Under the pieces are notes generated by a model. It did no database searches and was not told the DNA's origin. It was given only the letters and a program-made list of their open reading frames with translations. The position numbers and the translations under genes are program-made. Of a DNA stretch of 64,000 bases, positions 25,176-33,340 are shown piece by piece. Source of the stretch: Bdellovibrionota bacterium. GTDB taxonomy: Bacteria > Bdellovibrionota > UBA1018 > CAUJDS01. The stretch is from assembly GCA_963169695.1 (NCBI GenBank), contig CAUJDS010000082.1, forward strand, positions 1 to 64,000. Direction: 5' to 3'. Numbering within the stretch: the first letter of the stretch is position 1; the number at the start of each line of letters is the position of its first letter.

Positions 25176-26635
25176 GTGGAGACTCCATAATTTTTTTGGA
25201 ATTGAAATATTTCAGGCGCGATGATTGCGCAATCAGGATCTTGCCATTCGTAAAGGGTACACGTCCTGCGCTGATTCTCGTCTGGTCTGATCCAAGCAAA
25301 GCAAGTTCTTCCATACTTCTTTAGACACTCAGGATCTTCAAAGGCAGGGGACCACGTCCCCGTGTTAATCAGCTCAACATCCTGAACATGGGTATGGAAT
25401 TCTCGATGCGTATGTCCCATGATTACCCGTCTAACTTTGACTATTTTGGCAGCCAGCGGAGCATGCTCCACCAACGTTCTTTCAATCTTAAAAATATCTG
25501 ACTGAACGGAACGCGCATAAAACAGAAAAGCCGGCATACCCAAGAGCAATGGAATCGTCATCCACCACATTGAAATATGCACGAAGACATTGACGAGTGA
25601 AAAAACCTGAAACGACGCCGTGACAATCAATAGAAATAGTAGTGCCCGATCCAGCCACAATTCCTGCATAATCCTCAGCGGATTAAAAATTGCCGGGTGC
25701 ACGTGCAGCTCACGCAAGGACCGAACTATTTCTGGACTCGCATTGGCCCGATCTGCAACGTCTTTTACACGATGCTCAACCGTCAGAGGATCCTTCAGAG
25801 CTGGCAGTACGCCATCAGTTAAAGATGAAAGAAGTGTAGCCATTGCTCCCCAAAACCAAGACCAGATTAAAAAAGGTTCGTACCTCAATACGTATTTAAA
25901 GAAAAATACGACGTATTCTGTAAACGACGATTTAATAAAAGTAGAGTCAACGTGAGGATTCATCATCCCCATACCATTGAGGATGTATTTTCCAGCAGCA
26001 TTACCGAAGGGAATACGGACCAAGTACTTTCCACCCTTACGAACTAAGGGATGAAGCGGGTTCTGACAAAGACAATAGTCATCATACTGATTGCCATGTT
26101 CAATCAGCGTATCTTGATTGCTGAGATAGAACCATTCACAGAACCGCAGCCCTTCTTGCTTGTCTTCAGGAAGTCCAATGGCATCGCGAATGTCTTTCTG
26201 AACAGAATCCCAGTACATTTCAATGTCATGATTGCCTATGACAAAAATAACTCGGTTACCGTCCAGAATAAATTTCCGCAAAGCTTGAACAAAGACCGGA
26301 TGATCGCTCAAAATTGTGCGGATTTTAAATCTTGATTTCTCTTCCTCGGAATTCAGTCCTCGCAGTCGCTCAAGCCATCCAATATTGAATTTGGGTCGCG
26401 TTGGAAAAGCCATTACCGAATCAAAATCAAAAATATCGCCATTCAGGACCAGCTCGAAATTATCACCAATCTTTCTCTGAAGATGAGTCAGTAGCCTCGA
26501 AAAGCCCTGATCAATAAAATACCGAGATCTTTTAAATTTCTTCCAAAGTGGATTTCCAATCTTTGGCAACTCTGCCTCAGACAGATGCACATCACTCAAG
26601 ACGATGGTGTGACCTGCTTTACTAAAATCCATCAC
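25172..26635 (-). CDS. Membrane-associated metallophosphoesterase
   Basis: The 487-residue protein has all calcineurin-like phosphoesterase motifs: LSDVHLS (residues 14-20), GDIFDFD, GNHDIEMYW, a His in IEHGNQYD, and MGHTHREFH, with INTGTW at the end. About 60 residues in the middle (ALLFLLIVTASFQVFSLVNV and the following stretch) are membrane helices inserted within the catalytic fold. Related proteins hydrolyse lipid-linked or UDP-sugar phosphates, but the substrate here is unknown. It is coupled to the threonine ammonia-lyase gene by a four-base overlap. Confidence 0.8.
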   Translation of the reverse strand: MMDFSKAGHTIVLSDVHLSEAELPKIGNPLWKKFKRSRYFIDQGFSRLLTHLQRKIGDNFELVLNGDIFDFDSVMAFPTRPKFNIGWLERLRGLNSEEEKSRFKIRTILSDHPVFVQALRKFILDGNRVIFVIGNHDIEMYWDSVQKDIRDAIGLPEDKQEGLRFCEWFYLSNQDTLIEHGNQYDDYCLCQNPLHPLVRKGGKYLVRIPFGNAAGKYILNGMGMMNPHVDSTFIKSSFTEYVVFFFKYVLRYEPFLIWSWFWGAMATLLSSLTDGVLPALKDPLTVEHRVKDVADRANASPEIVRSLRELHVHPAIFNPLRIMQELWLDRALLFLLIVTASFQVFSLVNVFVHISMWWMTIPLLLGMPAFLFYARSVQSDIFKIERTLVEHAPLAAKIVKVRRVIMGHTHREFHTHVQDVELINTGTWSPAFEDPECLKKYGRTCFAWIRPDENQRRTCTLYEWQDPDCAIIAPEIFQFQKNYGVST

Positions 26636-26793
26636 CCACCACCGAGCTTATTTCTTTTGAAAGTAAATTAAGGAATCCCACATTGCCAAAAAAGAACCGC
26701 AAGACCCTACGCTATTTCGGGAGACTGCGTTGTGCAAAAAGCAAATACGAAAAGGAGCAATGAAATTGCGCATGGATGAATCTCCGATCGAAT

Positions 26794-26878
26794 TGGTGCA
26801 CGCGGAGGGACTTGAACCCCCACGCCTTACGGCACTGGCTTCTAAGGCCAGCGTGTCTGCCAATTTCACCACGCGTGC
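26794..26878 (-). tRNA. tRNA-Leu (anticodon UAG)
   Basis: On the minus strand a 7-bp acceptor stem GCACGCG pairs with CGCGTGC. It has a D arm GTGAAATTGGCAGAC, anticodon loop CTTAGAA (anticodon TAG), a long variable arm as expected for class II tRNA-Leu, a T arm GGTTCAAGTCC, and an encoded 3' ACCA. Length is 85 bases with CCA. Confidence 0.95.
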
Positions 26879-26956
26879 ACTTTCTGAAGGGTACGTCTGT
26901 CAGATTTAGCGCAAATTATGCGTAGGCACAAGCCAACATCCTAGGTCGAGCTGCCT

Positions 26957-27229
26957 TTAGGCACTCTTCTTACCCGGTGGATGGCCCACCTCAGCGTCGT
27001 GTGAGTGGTCATGGTCAGAATGATCTCCGCCTGTGACATGATGCTCATGGCAACCATGGAGGGTATGCTCCCGAACATCACCTCGACCTTGGGTAGAAAA
27101 TACAGATACCTTTTTTTTCAGGTTCTTACTGCCGCATTGAGGACAGGGGCCCGGCGAGGATTCCTTTAGGCCTTTTATGACCTCAAACTCATGCTGACAC
27201 TGGAAGCACCAGTATTCGTAAATCGGCAT
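26957..27229 (-). CDS. FmdB-type zinc-ribbon protein with His-rich tail
   Basis: The 90-residue protein opens with MPIYEYWCFQCQHEFEV and has a second pair CPQCGSKN, the four-Cys zinc ribbon of the FmdB/CxxC_CXXC_SSSS family of putative regulators. The tail after residue 50 is rich in His and Asp (CHEHHV, HSDHDHSHDAEVGH), which suggests metal storage or metal sensing and is unusual for the family. It stands between two tRNA genes. Confidence 0.8.
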   Translation of the reverse strand: MPIYEYWCFQCQHEFEVIKGLKESSPGPCPQCGSKNLKKKVSVFSTQGRGDVREHTLHGCHEHHVTGGDHSDHDHSHDAEVGHPPGKKSA

Positions 27230-27301
27230 CCATTAGATTGTACCAATAGGGCGATTTTTTGGACAATCTGGGCAAAAAGTGTTGTATCTAAAGGCCATTA
27301 C

Positions 27302-27378
27302 GACTCCATAGCTCAACTGGATAGAGCACCAGCCTTCTAAGCTGGGGGTTGCAGGTTCGATTCCTGCTGGAGTCGCCA
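27302..27378 (+). tRNA. tRNA-Arg (anticodon UCU)
   Basis: A 7-bp acceptor stem GACTCCA/TGGAGTC is present, with D arm GCTCAACTGGATAGAGC, anticodon stem CCAGC/GCTGG with loop CTTCTAA (anticodon TCT), T arm with GGTTCGATTCC, and an encoded 3' GCCA. Length is 77 bases. Confidence 0.95.
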
Positions 27379-27404
27379 CTTATTTTGCCACCCTACCACC
27401 CGCA

Positions 27405-28358
27405 TTAACACTCCTTCGGCATGATCAAATCTGTAATGAGGGATCGAGGGGTTACATCAAAAGCAGGGTTCCAGGCAGGAAAGCTGGTCCGATTAGGCCC
27501 GAGTTGAACTTCCGACTCTTTCCTCAATTCAATGGGAATTCCTAAGCCAGTCTCTATTGAATTGTCGCGAGTGGAAGTAGGAGCCACAACATAGAATGGA
27601 ATCTGATGGTACTTGGCTGCAATTGCCAAACCATAGGTACCTATCTTATTAGCAGCGTCCCCGTTCCTGGCTACGCGGTCTGCTCCAACAAATATCTTCT
27701 GTACTTTCTTGAGACTCATAAGATGCGCAGCCATATTGTCGCAAAGAAGCGTCATTGGTATTCCAGCCTTTGTGAGTTCCCACGCAGTGAGCCTCGCACC
27801 CTGAAGGAGTGGACGCGTTTCATCCACATAGACATGAATAGCTTTACCTTTTTGGTGAGCCCTCTTGATGACTCCCAACGCTGTCCCGATTCCACAAGTT
27901 GCTAGTCCGCCGGAGTTGCAGTGGGTGAGGACTCCGTCTCCATCCTGAATCAAAGCTGCGCCCTTTTCGGCCATCCACTCACACTCAGCCACGTCCTCAT
28001 CAAAAATCTCTTCGGCCTGCGCTACTACTTCTTTTACGGTGAAGTCATTTCCGCTGAATGCAACTCGATCCACAGCCCACATGAGATTTACTGCAGTCGG
28101 CCTTGCTTCTCGAAGGCGCTTGGCTATTTCAAAAAAGGCGACGGGTGAAGCTCCGTCCTCCGCAAATCGCGCGAGCGTAATGGCTGCAGCGGCACCAATT
28201 AGGGGCGCCCCTCTTACGGCCAGCCGCTTGATACATTCGATCATCACCTCTGGATGAGGTACTTCTATCCAGACTTCCTCATCTGGCAATCTCGTCTGAT
28301 CCAGGATTTCTAAACGACCTGATTGATGGCGAAGCCCAAGGGAATCTAAGTCTTTCAT
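27405..28358 (-). CDS. mtnA: S-methyl-5-thioribose-1-phosphate isomerase
   Basis: The 317-residue protein belongs to the eIF2B-alpha-like isomerases. Catalytic Cys lies in LTHCNSGGLATCGIGTALG and catalytic Asp in FVGADRVARNGDAANKIGT, both as in characterised MtnA. VDETRPLLQGARLTAWEL is the family signature. It converts methylthioribose-1-phosphate to methylthioribulose-1-phosphate in the methionine salvage pathway. It is slightly short at the N-terminus relative to the usual 340-350 residues. A cupredoxin gene lies directly upstream. Confidence 0.93.
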   Translation of the reverse strand: MKDLDSLGLRHQSGRLEILDQTRLPDEEVWIEVPHPEVMIECIKRLAVRGAPLIGAAAAITLARFAEDGASPVAFFEIAKRLREARPTAVNLMWAVDRVAFSGNDFTVKEVVAQAEEIFDEDVAECEWMAEKGAALIQDGDGVLTHCNSGGLATCGIGTALGVIKRAHQKGKAIHVYVDETRPLLQGARLTAWELTKAGIPMTLLCDNMAAHLMSLKKVQKIFVGADRVARNGDAANKIGTYGLAIAAKYHQIPFYVVAPTSTRDNSIETGLGIPIELRKESEVQLGPNRTSFPAWNPAFDVTPRSLITDLIMPKEC

Positions 28359-28374
28359 CCTTCAACCTTTCTGC

Positions 28375-28731
28375 CTATTCCAAAACGACCAATTGGCCGC
28401 CAATATGAGCTGGATGCAAATGACAAGTAATTGGGAATACTCCGGCCTTATCGAGTTGAATCTTGATGGTTTTTTTCTCTTTCGTAATGACTTCTTCTAC
28501 GGAGAAATCTGCAATCTTCAGTCCGTGTGCCGCGTTCTTGCCAGGTACGGCACTGACCGCCTCAAGCACTAAGGTATCTCCCTTATGAGCGGTAATGGTG
28601 GAAGGAAGCCAGAACTTCGTTCCATTCAATTCTACCGCTACCATTCGTACTTTAATTTCTTGAGCCGAATAAGCTGACATTGAAAATCCAAGAACTGATA
28701 CCACTAGAAAAAACAGGGTTCGAAGCTTCAT
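28375..28731 (-). CDS. Exported cupredoxin-like protein
   Basis: The 118-residue protein has a signal peptide (cleavage after AYSA) and a single cupredoxin domain. Candidate type 1 copper ligands are H87-region AAHGL and the C-terminal loop CHLHPAHIGGQL (Cys, His and another His). Such proteins carry electrons or bind copper in the periplasm. GGAGACC precedes the start. Nearby copper-related genes further along (bufferin operon, cbb3 assembly) give a loose common theme. Confidence 0.75.
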   Translation of the reverse strand: MKLRTLFFLVVSVLGFSMSAYSAQEIKVRMVAVELNGTKFWLPSTITAHKGDTLVLEAVSAVPGKNAAHGLKIADFSVEEVITKEKKTIKIQLDKAGVFPITCHLHPAHIGGQLVVLE

Positions 28732-28743
28732 AGGGAGACCTCC

Positions 28744-29358
28744 TCAAGGCGACTTTCGTGAGAAAACCAAATTCACACACGGATCACCACGGTTCAAGTA
28801 CTTCTTTTCAAAGTGAGTGCGGGCCTTAAAAAGTGCGGTCAAATCCGTCTTTTCCTTCAATTCTAGTCCCCATCGCTGCGTCATAGCGGCACAGGCATCC
28901 TCCGCATATTCCGCTACATTCGTCGCAAGGACAATGGAGCCCTTCTGGTCCAAGGTGTGAATAAGGTGGCTCATAAAGGGCAAATGATGCCACCTTCTGT
29001 GATGCTGCGAGCGCTTTGGGTAGGGATTGGGGTAGAGCAAATAGTAGGTATCCACGCGCGGTTTATCCAGATGATGGCTAATCCAAGAAACGGCATCTGC
29101 TCGCTCGATGGTGAGATTGTTCGGACTTCCATGAGTCAGGTAACGATGCTTCATTTTGGCAAATCGCTCCTGCGTTCTTTCAATGGCAACAAACGTAGCC
29201 TCTGGCCTCTGCATGGCTTGCCTGATCATGAACATGCCCACACCCGAACCCAACTCGATTTCCAACCGACCGGAGGCAGGAGCAGACCATGGCTGAGTGC
29301 CATGAGGTTTAGGCACACGATCTTTCTGAAAGAGCCTCATAGGGCAAGGCTTTAACAC
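28744..29358 (-). CDS. trmB: tRNA (guanine-N7-)-methyltransferase
   Basis: The 204-residue protein has the SAM-binding motif EIELGSGVGMFMIRQA, then FVAIERTQERFAKMKHRY, and the TrmB signature YLLYPNPYPKRSQHHRRW, where the family normally has F-P-D-P-W-P-K. It should methylate G46 of tRNA. The signature is diverged (YPNPYPK), so a changed specificity cannot be ruled out, but overall similarity is clear. Confidence 0.8.
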   Translation of the reverse strand: MLKPCPMRLFQKDRVPKPHGTQPWSAPASGRLEIELGSGVGMFMIRQAMQRPEATFVAIERTQERFAKMKHRYLTHGSPNNLTIERADAVSWISHHLDKPRVDTYYLLYPNPYPKRSQHHRRWHHLPFMSHLIHTLDQKGSIVLATNVAEYAEDACAAMTQRWGLELKEKTDLTALFKARTHFEKKYLNRGDPCVNLVFSRKSP

Positions 29359-29400
29359 AGCTTTGCCTCACTCAACACGAGTGATAAGCTCTAGAGACTC

Positions 29401-30291
29401 ATGAAAATGCTTAGTTCACGATCTATCGGCTGGCAGATGGGTCTTCTCTCCACATTTGCTTTTGGTTGGATGGGGTACTTGGTTCATAACGCCCCTCGCG
29501 GAATGAGCGCTGAGGGCATGCTATTTATTCGATCTTTATTTATGAGCCTCATCCTTGCGCCCCTTGCGTGGAAGCATTCTCCCTCTCCATTTTCAGCAAA
29601 ATCTCGCATTCTCTGGATAAGAAGCGCGACCGGAATCGGAACCATCCTATGCTCTTTTTGGAACCTCACTCAAATCTCGGTCACTCACGCGATGTTATTT
29701 TCTAATTTTACGCCACTACTGGTGCTGCTCATCGCTCGCTGGCACTTAGGCGAAAAGCTCAGTCGCGTTGAGTCCTTTGGAGTTTTTCTCTCCGTATGTG
29801 GGGTGCTACTACCCCAGGTGTTTGGTTCGGGGCTTTTACAGTACCAGTGGACTCATATCGCAGTGGGCGTTCTCGGATGCCTTTTACTTGCGGCTTCGTC
29901 TACGTCACTACGACAGGCAACTTTGTCTCACACGGTTCCCGTCATTATTTTCTGGATGTCCACGTTTGGATTACTTCTTACGTCCGTACTTTTGACCGCA
30001 AAGGGAACCTGGCAAACACAGTGGCAACTTGTGCCGCAATCCTGGTACCTTCTGGGAGCTATTAGCATCATCTCAACATTAGCCCAAATTGCGCGAACCT
30101 ACTCGTACGCCTATATGTCAGCCGGAAAAGCGAGTGCCCTAGGTCTCCTAACGCTTGGATGGGGATTTGCATTTGAAGCTATATTAGATGGATATCGCCT
30201 TCAATGGATTGAAGGTCTATCGATCCTAGTTACTCTGATTGGAATTGCTCTCTCGCAAAGAGAACTGAATCTTAGAAAAACTAAGCCTTAG
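29401..30291 (+). CDS. EamA/DMT-family transporter
   Basis: The 296-residue protein consists of about ten membrane helices in two repeated halves, as in EamA drug/metabolite transporters. RSLFMSLILAPLAW and LFSNFTPLLVLLIARWHLGE are typical first-half motifs; ISIISTLAQIARTYSYAYMS closes the second half. The substrate is unknown. It is divergent from trmB with 42 bases between starts and overlaps the 3' end of the L32 gene by 11 bases. Confidence 0.85.
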   Translation: MKMLSSRSIGWQMGLLSTFAFGWMGYLVHNAPRGMSAEGMLFIRSLFMSLILAPLAWKHSPSPFSAKSRILWIRSATGIGTILCSFWNLTQISVTHAMLFSNFTPLLVLLIARWHLGEKLSRVESFGVFLSVCGVLLPQVFGSGLLQYQWTHIAVGVLGCLLLAASSTSLRQATLSHTVPVIIFWMSTFGLLLTSVLLTAKGTWQTQWQLVPQSWYLLGAISIISTLAQIARTYSYAYMSAGKASALGLLTLGWGFAFEAILDGYRLQWIEGLSILVTLIGIALSQRELNLRKTKP

Positions 30292-30475
30292 CTGAAGTTT
30301 CGAATCGTGACTTATAGTAGGCGCTGTCTTGAAAATTCTTAGGCAAGCCGTGTGATCTGACTAACTCACCCGTTTCTGGACAAACGCTACCAAGCACAAC
30401 ACTCACACCGCGATTAGCAGCATGACGGCGACGATCTCTACGGCCTCTTGAAACTTTTTTCTTTGGTTGTGACAT
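30281..30475 (-). CDS. rpmF: Ribosomal protein L32, zinc-site-deficient form
   Basis: The 64-residue protein starts SQPKKKVSRGRRDRRRHAAN, the L32 signature. The zinc-ribbon part is degraded: only one Cys remains in VCPETGELVRSHGL where ordinary L32 has CPxCG and a second pair. It is the last gene of a block of zinc-free ribosomal proteins read on the minus strand. It should be a structural protein of the 50S subunit that does not need zinc. Confidence 0.8.
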   Translation of the reverse strand: MSQPKKKVSRGRRDRRRHAANRGVSVVLGSVCPETGELVRSHGLPKNFQDSAYYKSRFETSAKA

Positions 30476-30492
30476 GAAATTATTTCCTTAAA

Positions 30493-30759
30493 TTAGCTTT
30501 TCTTTTTTGCTGGTTTTAGCTTTTCGTATCGCTTCTTGAAACGCTCAACTCGACCTTCAGAATCGAGCAAACGCTGCTTACCTGTAAAGAAGGGATGCGA
30601 GCTGCTTGAAATTTCTACAGAAATCAAAGGGTACTCTTTCCCGTCTTCCCACTGAATCGTCTCACTGGTGTGAGCTGTAGATCGCGTGAGGATAATAAAA
30701 TCGCTAGCGATATCCTTATAAACAACTTCTCTGTACTCGGGATGAAAACTCTGCTTCAT
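30493..30759 (-). CDS. rpmE2: Ribosomal protein L31, type B
   Basis: The 88-residue protein matches L31 type [40 protein letters not shown] and [10 protein letters not shown]. It has no Cys, in contrast to the zinc-binding type A protein. In many bacteria type B L31 is induced by Zur when zinc is scarce. It lies between L24 and L32 genes. Confidence 0.95.
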   Translation of the reverse strand: MKQSFHPEYREVVYKDIASDFIILTRSTAHTSETIQWEDGKEYPLISVEISSSSHPFFTGKQRLLDSEGRVERFKKRYEKLKPAKKKS

Positions 30760-30790
30760 AATACTTCCTTAATCTCTCTGTCCTATCAAC

Positions 30791-31129
30791 CTAGGCGAAA
30801 ACCGTTCCGGATTTGCGACTGATTCGCTCCCACGTAGAAGCGGCGCCCTTTTTTCCTTCGACAAGCCTTCGACCGACGCGCGTACCCTTTTGAGTCTTAG
30901 GGTCCATCAAAAGCACATTTGAAATATGAACTGGCAATGTCTTCTCTACGACTCCGCCTTGAGGGTCTTTTTGGCTGGGCTTGCTGTGCCGCTTTGCCAC
31001 GTTGACACCTTCAATCAGGATGCGGTCGGTCTTAGGCAAAAGCTTCATGACTTTACCTGACTTACCCTTATCGCGACCTGCGATAACGACTACCTGATCG
31101 CCGGACTTAATTCGAAATTTTGACTTCAT
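30791..31129 (-). CDS. rplX: Ribosomal protein L24, zinc-site-free form
   Basis: The 112-residue protein has the KOW motif SGDQVVVIAGRDKGKSGKV and the family segment VNVAKRHSKPSQKDPQGGVV. Where zinc-binding L24 proteins have CPxCGKPTRVG and a second CxxC, this one has MDPKTQKGTRVGRR and no Cys. L24 is normally encoded in the S10/spc ribosomal operon; finding it here with L33, L31B, S18 and L32 suggests a zinc-independent paralogue, although a relocated single copy is possible. Confidence 0.9.
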   Translation of the reverse strand: MKSKFRIKSGDQVVVIAGRDKGKSGKVMKLLPKTDRILIEGVNVAKRHSKPSQKDPQGGVVEKTLPVHISNVLLMDPKTQKGTRVGRRLVEGKKGAASTWERISRKSGTVFA

Positions 31130-31157
31130 GACATTACCTTTGCTTAATTAAAGAGGC

Positions 31158-31334
31158 TTACTTGCCTTTTTTGGACTTCGATACCTTATTGGATTCTACA
31201 AATTCCACGTGCTTTCGAACCATTGGGTCGTACTTCTTCAGCTTGATTTTTTCAGAGCTTGTACGCTTGTTTTTTTGGGTCGTATAGAAATAACCGGTGC
31301 CCGCAGATGATACTAAAAAAATAGTCTCTCTCAT
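31158..31334 (-). CDS. rpmG: Ribosomal protein L33, Cys-free form
   Basis: A 58-residue frame reads [37 protein letters not shown] and so on, clear L33. It has no cysteine at all, so it is the zinc-independent (C-minus) type. It is three bases downstream of the S18 stop. The gene is short and easy to miss. Confidence 0.95.
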   Translation of the reverse strand: MRETIFLVSSAGTGYFYTTQKNKRTSSEKIKLKKYDPMVRKHVEFVESNKVSKSKKGK

Positions 31335-31336
31335 GA

Positions 31337-31630
31337 TCAGTCTCGCTCAGTATATGGAATCAAAGCGAGCTGTCTCGAACGCTTCAATTCTTGCGTTAAT
31401 TGACGTTGCTGATGAGCGTTAAGTCGACTGATCCGACGTGGAACAATACGTCCATGTTCTGAAATAAATCGCTTCAACGTTTGCACGTCTTTGTAATCAA
31501 AAATGAGGTCTTTCGAGGGACGAACTCTCGAAAATCTCCCTAAAGATCGCTTCTTTTCGCCGCCAGCTGCGCCGTCGCGGCTTCCTTTTTCCTGTGTTTT
31601 ATCAGAATCTTGCTGAGTTGAAATTTTCAT
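31337..31630 (-). CDS. rpsR: Ribosomal protein S18, Cys-free form
   Basis: The protein ends in [40 protein letters not shown], the S18 core, preceded by a polar 30-residue extension. There is no Cys. From the ATG at 31630 it has 97 residues; no good ribosome-binding site is visible, and upstream GTG or TTG starts near 31651 are possible. It begins about 40 bases after the DUF2063 gene, so it appears to belong to the same transcription unit. Confidence 0.92.
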   Translation of the reverse strand: MKISTQQDSDKTQEKGSRDGAAGGEKKRSLGRFSRVRPSKDLIFDYKDVQTLKRFISEHGRIVPRRISRLNAHQQRQLTQELKRSRQLALIPYTERD

Positions 31631-31671
31631 AAGCGAACTTGATAACACCAACCTCCATAGCTGGCAAACGC

Positions 31672-32424
31672 TTATTCAAGTCTTGGCAATAAGAGTTCCT
31701 TTTGCGACCAATCACAGAAAGTGGCAGAGATGGTTTCTGAAGTAACCAGTTGATTCGGACCTTTTTCTTCTACATAGCGGCTGAGTGCATCGGCAAGGTC
31801 CACTCCATCGTGAAGCCGCCGCAATAGCCTGGCCTCATCGAAAGCGAGCTCAAAGTTGTACGAAAACAAGTCGTTAGGGCTGCGATAGACAACCCCCGTG
31901 GCTTCCTTCAGCTGGGGAAAGGGGTTGGACTGGGTTACCTCAAAGATGCCCCAGGTGCTCGATAACCATTGAACATGGGACGGCTTCCGAAAGGTTGTAA
32001 TAGGAGCTTCAGACTCCTTGGGACTGGATTCCTCGGAGGCATAAAATGATTCCACTTCCGCCCAATCTAGCTTGGCCAAGTCAGTCAAATAAGGGTGGTC
32101 CCGCAGAATGGAATGGTCCTGAAGAAAATCCGCAAATCGCTGACCCCAGTCAGAGAGGGTGTGACTTCTTGATGGATGCTTCTCTAGATAAGCCAAAGCA
32201 ACCTGGGCAAAGAGCTTCGGACCCATGACATTGGATACTCTCCCAAAGTCTTCAGCCAAAGCTTCGATCAGGCGTTGCCGAAAGGCAAAGTGATAAACCT
32301 CAAATCGTTCAAGGCGAGAAAATTCAGGAGTGTATCGAATCCACCCGAGCCGGTGCGACGAAGGAAGCTCGGGATTCTCCAGGAAGTCCTGAAACTGCTT
32401 CTGTGTGGCTTCGAGTGATTCCAT
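31672..32424 (-). CDS. bufC: BufC-like DUF2063 protein (MNIO partner)
   Basis: The 250-residue protein has the DUF2063 N-terminal domain (LERFEVYHFAFRQRLIEALA, LAYLEKHPSRSHTLSDWGQR FADFL) followed by a second mixed domain. In bufferin and related MNIO clusters this protein binds the precursor peptide and presents it to the DUF692 enzyme. The start at 32424 has AGGA 7 bases upstream and lies inside the 3' end of the DUF692 gene (101-base overlap). A longer start at 32454 is less likely. Confidence 0.85.
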   Translation of the reverse strand: MESLEATQKQFQDFLENPELPSSHRLGWIRYTPEFSRLERFEVYHFAFRQRLIEALAEDFGRVSNVMGPKLFAQVALAYLEKHPSRSHTLSDWGQRFADFLQDHSILRDHPYLTDLAKLDWAEVESFYASEESSPKESEAPITTFRKPSHVQWLSSTWGIFEVTQSNPFPQLKEATGVVYRSPNDLFSYNFELAFDEARLLRRLHDGVDLADALSRYVEEKGPNQLVTSETISATFCDWSQKELLLPRLE

Positions 32425-33271
32425 CAGTGATCCTTTTTGCAATGCTAAGTTCATCTAACCATTCTTGAAAAGGCGGAAAGTGATCGTCTCGTTCAATCAT
32501 CGTGCTCACTAGTCCCATTCGACGAATAGCATAGGCATACAAGTCCCAAACATCGTCACATACCGCTTGGTCATGCGTATCGACCACGTAAGTACCGTGA
32601 TCGGAGTGACCTGCGAGATGAATCTGCTGGACGCGATTAGCAGGCATGAGATCCAGGTAGCCTCGCGGATCAATGCCATGATTCCTCGAGCTTACATAAA
32701 TATTATTGACGTCGAGAAGCAGGAGACAGTCCGCCGCTGTCACAACTTCGGTCAAAAACTCAGCTTCGCACATTTCTGAGCATTCAAATTCCACATAGCT
32801 GGAGACGTTCTCAAGGAGGATTCGACGACCCAAAAAATCTTGGACCTGTTGAATGCGATCAGCAACATGGCGAGCCGTGCTCCGTGTATAGGGAAGCGGC
32901 AGTAAGTCGTGCATATTTCTTCCATGCACTCCCGTCCAACAGAGGTGATCTGAGATCCACTCAGGCTGGATGCGATGAGAAAGGGATTTCAATCGCTTGA
33001 GGTAATCCAAATTGAGCGCGTCCGTACTACCAATGGAGAGTGACACTCCATGAAGCACGATAGGATAGTGCTCACGAACTTCCTCAAGGACCTTGATACC
33101 ACGACCTGGGCCAGCAGCAGAAAGGCCCATAAAGTTTTCGCTGATGACTTCAAACCAATCGACCTTTGGCTTGGAAGCCAAAACTTCTGCGTAGTATTCG
33201 GATCGAAGCCCCAAACCCCAGCCCAGCTGTTTTTTGGGTTTGGAATCCATCGTCATCATTTTCTTATCCAT
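32324..33271 (-). CDS. bufB: BufB-like DUF692 multinuclear non-haem iron oxidase
   Basis: The 315-residue protein is a DUF692 TIM-barrel enzyme with metal-binding motifs: LHGVSLSIG, ISDHLCWTG, LLENVSSYVEF, LLLDVNNIYVSSRNHG, QIHLAGHSDHG and MIERDDHFP. MNIO enzymes oxidatively modify Cys side chains of precursor peptides; in bufferin clusters the products sequester copper. The first ATG (33271) lies four bases after GAGG, so an ATG 12-15 bases further in (33259 or 33256) may be the true start. It is preceded by a terminator that separates it from the precursor gene. Confidence 0.9.
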   Translation of the reverse strand: MDKKMMTMDSKPKKQLGWGLGLRSEYYAEVLASKPKVDWFEVISENFMGLSAAGPGRGIKVLEEVREHYPIVLHGVSLSIGSTDALNLDYLKRLKSLSHRIQPEWISDHLCWTGVHGRNMHDLLPLPYTRSTARHVADRIQQVQDFLGRRILLENVSSYVEFECSEMCEAEFLTEVVTAADCLLLLDVNNIYVSSRNHGIDPRGYLDLMPANRVQQIHLAGHSDHGTYVVDTHDQAVCDDVWDLYAYAIRRMGLVSTMIERDDHFPPFQEWLDELSIAKRITDGITRSHTEAVSGLPGESRASFVAPARVDSIHS

Positions 33272-33278
33272 CCTCAAA

Positions 33279-33311
33279 TAAAAAAGCCGACTCTAGTTTC
33301 CTAGAGTCGGC
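33279..33311 (-). terminator. Rho-independent terminator between precursor and enzyme genes
   Basis: On the minus strand GCCGACTCTAG and CTAGAGTCGGC form a perfect 11-bp stem with a GAAA loop, followed directly by TTTTTTATTT. It lies 29 bases past the precursor stop and ends at the DUF692 gene start. It should give abundant precursor mRNA and limited read-through into the enzyme and ribosomal genes. Confidence 0.93.
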
Positions 33312-33340
33312 CTTGACTCGTTTACAAACAAGTTTGGAAA

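Noticed and set aside
26648-26872. 74-codon minus-strand frame over the tRNA-Leu gene
   Set aside because: Its N-terminal half is a translation of the tRNA itself.
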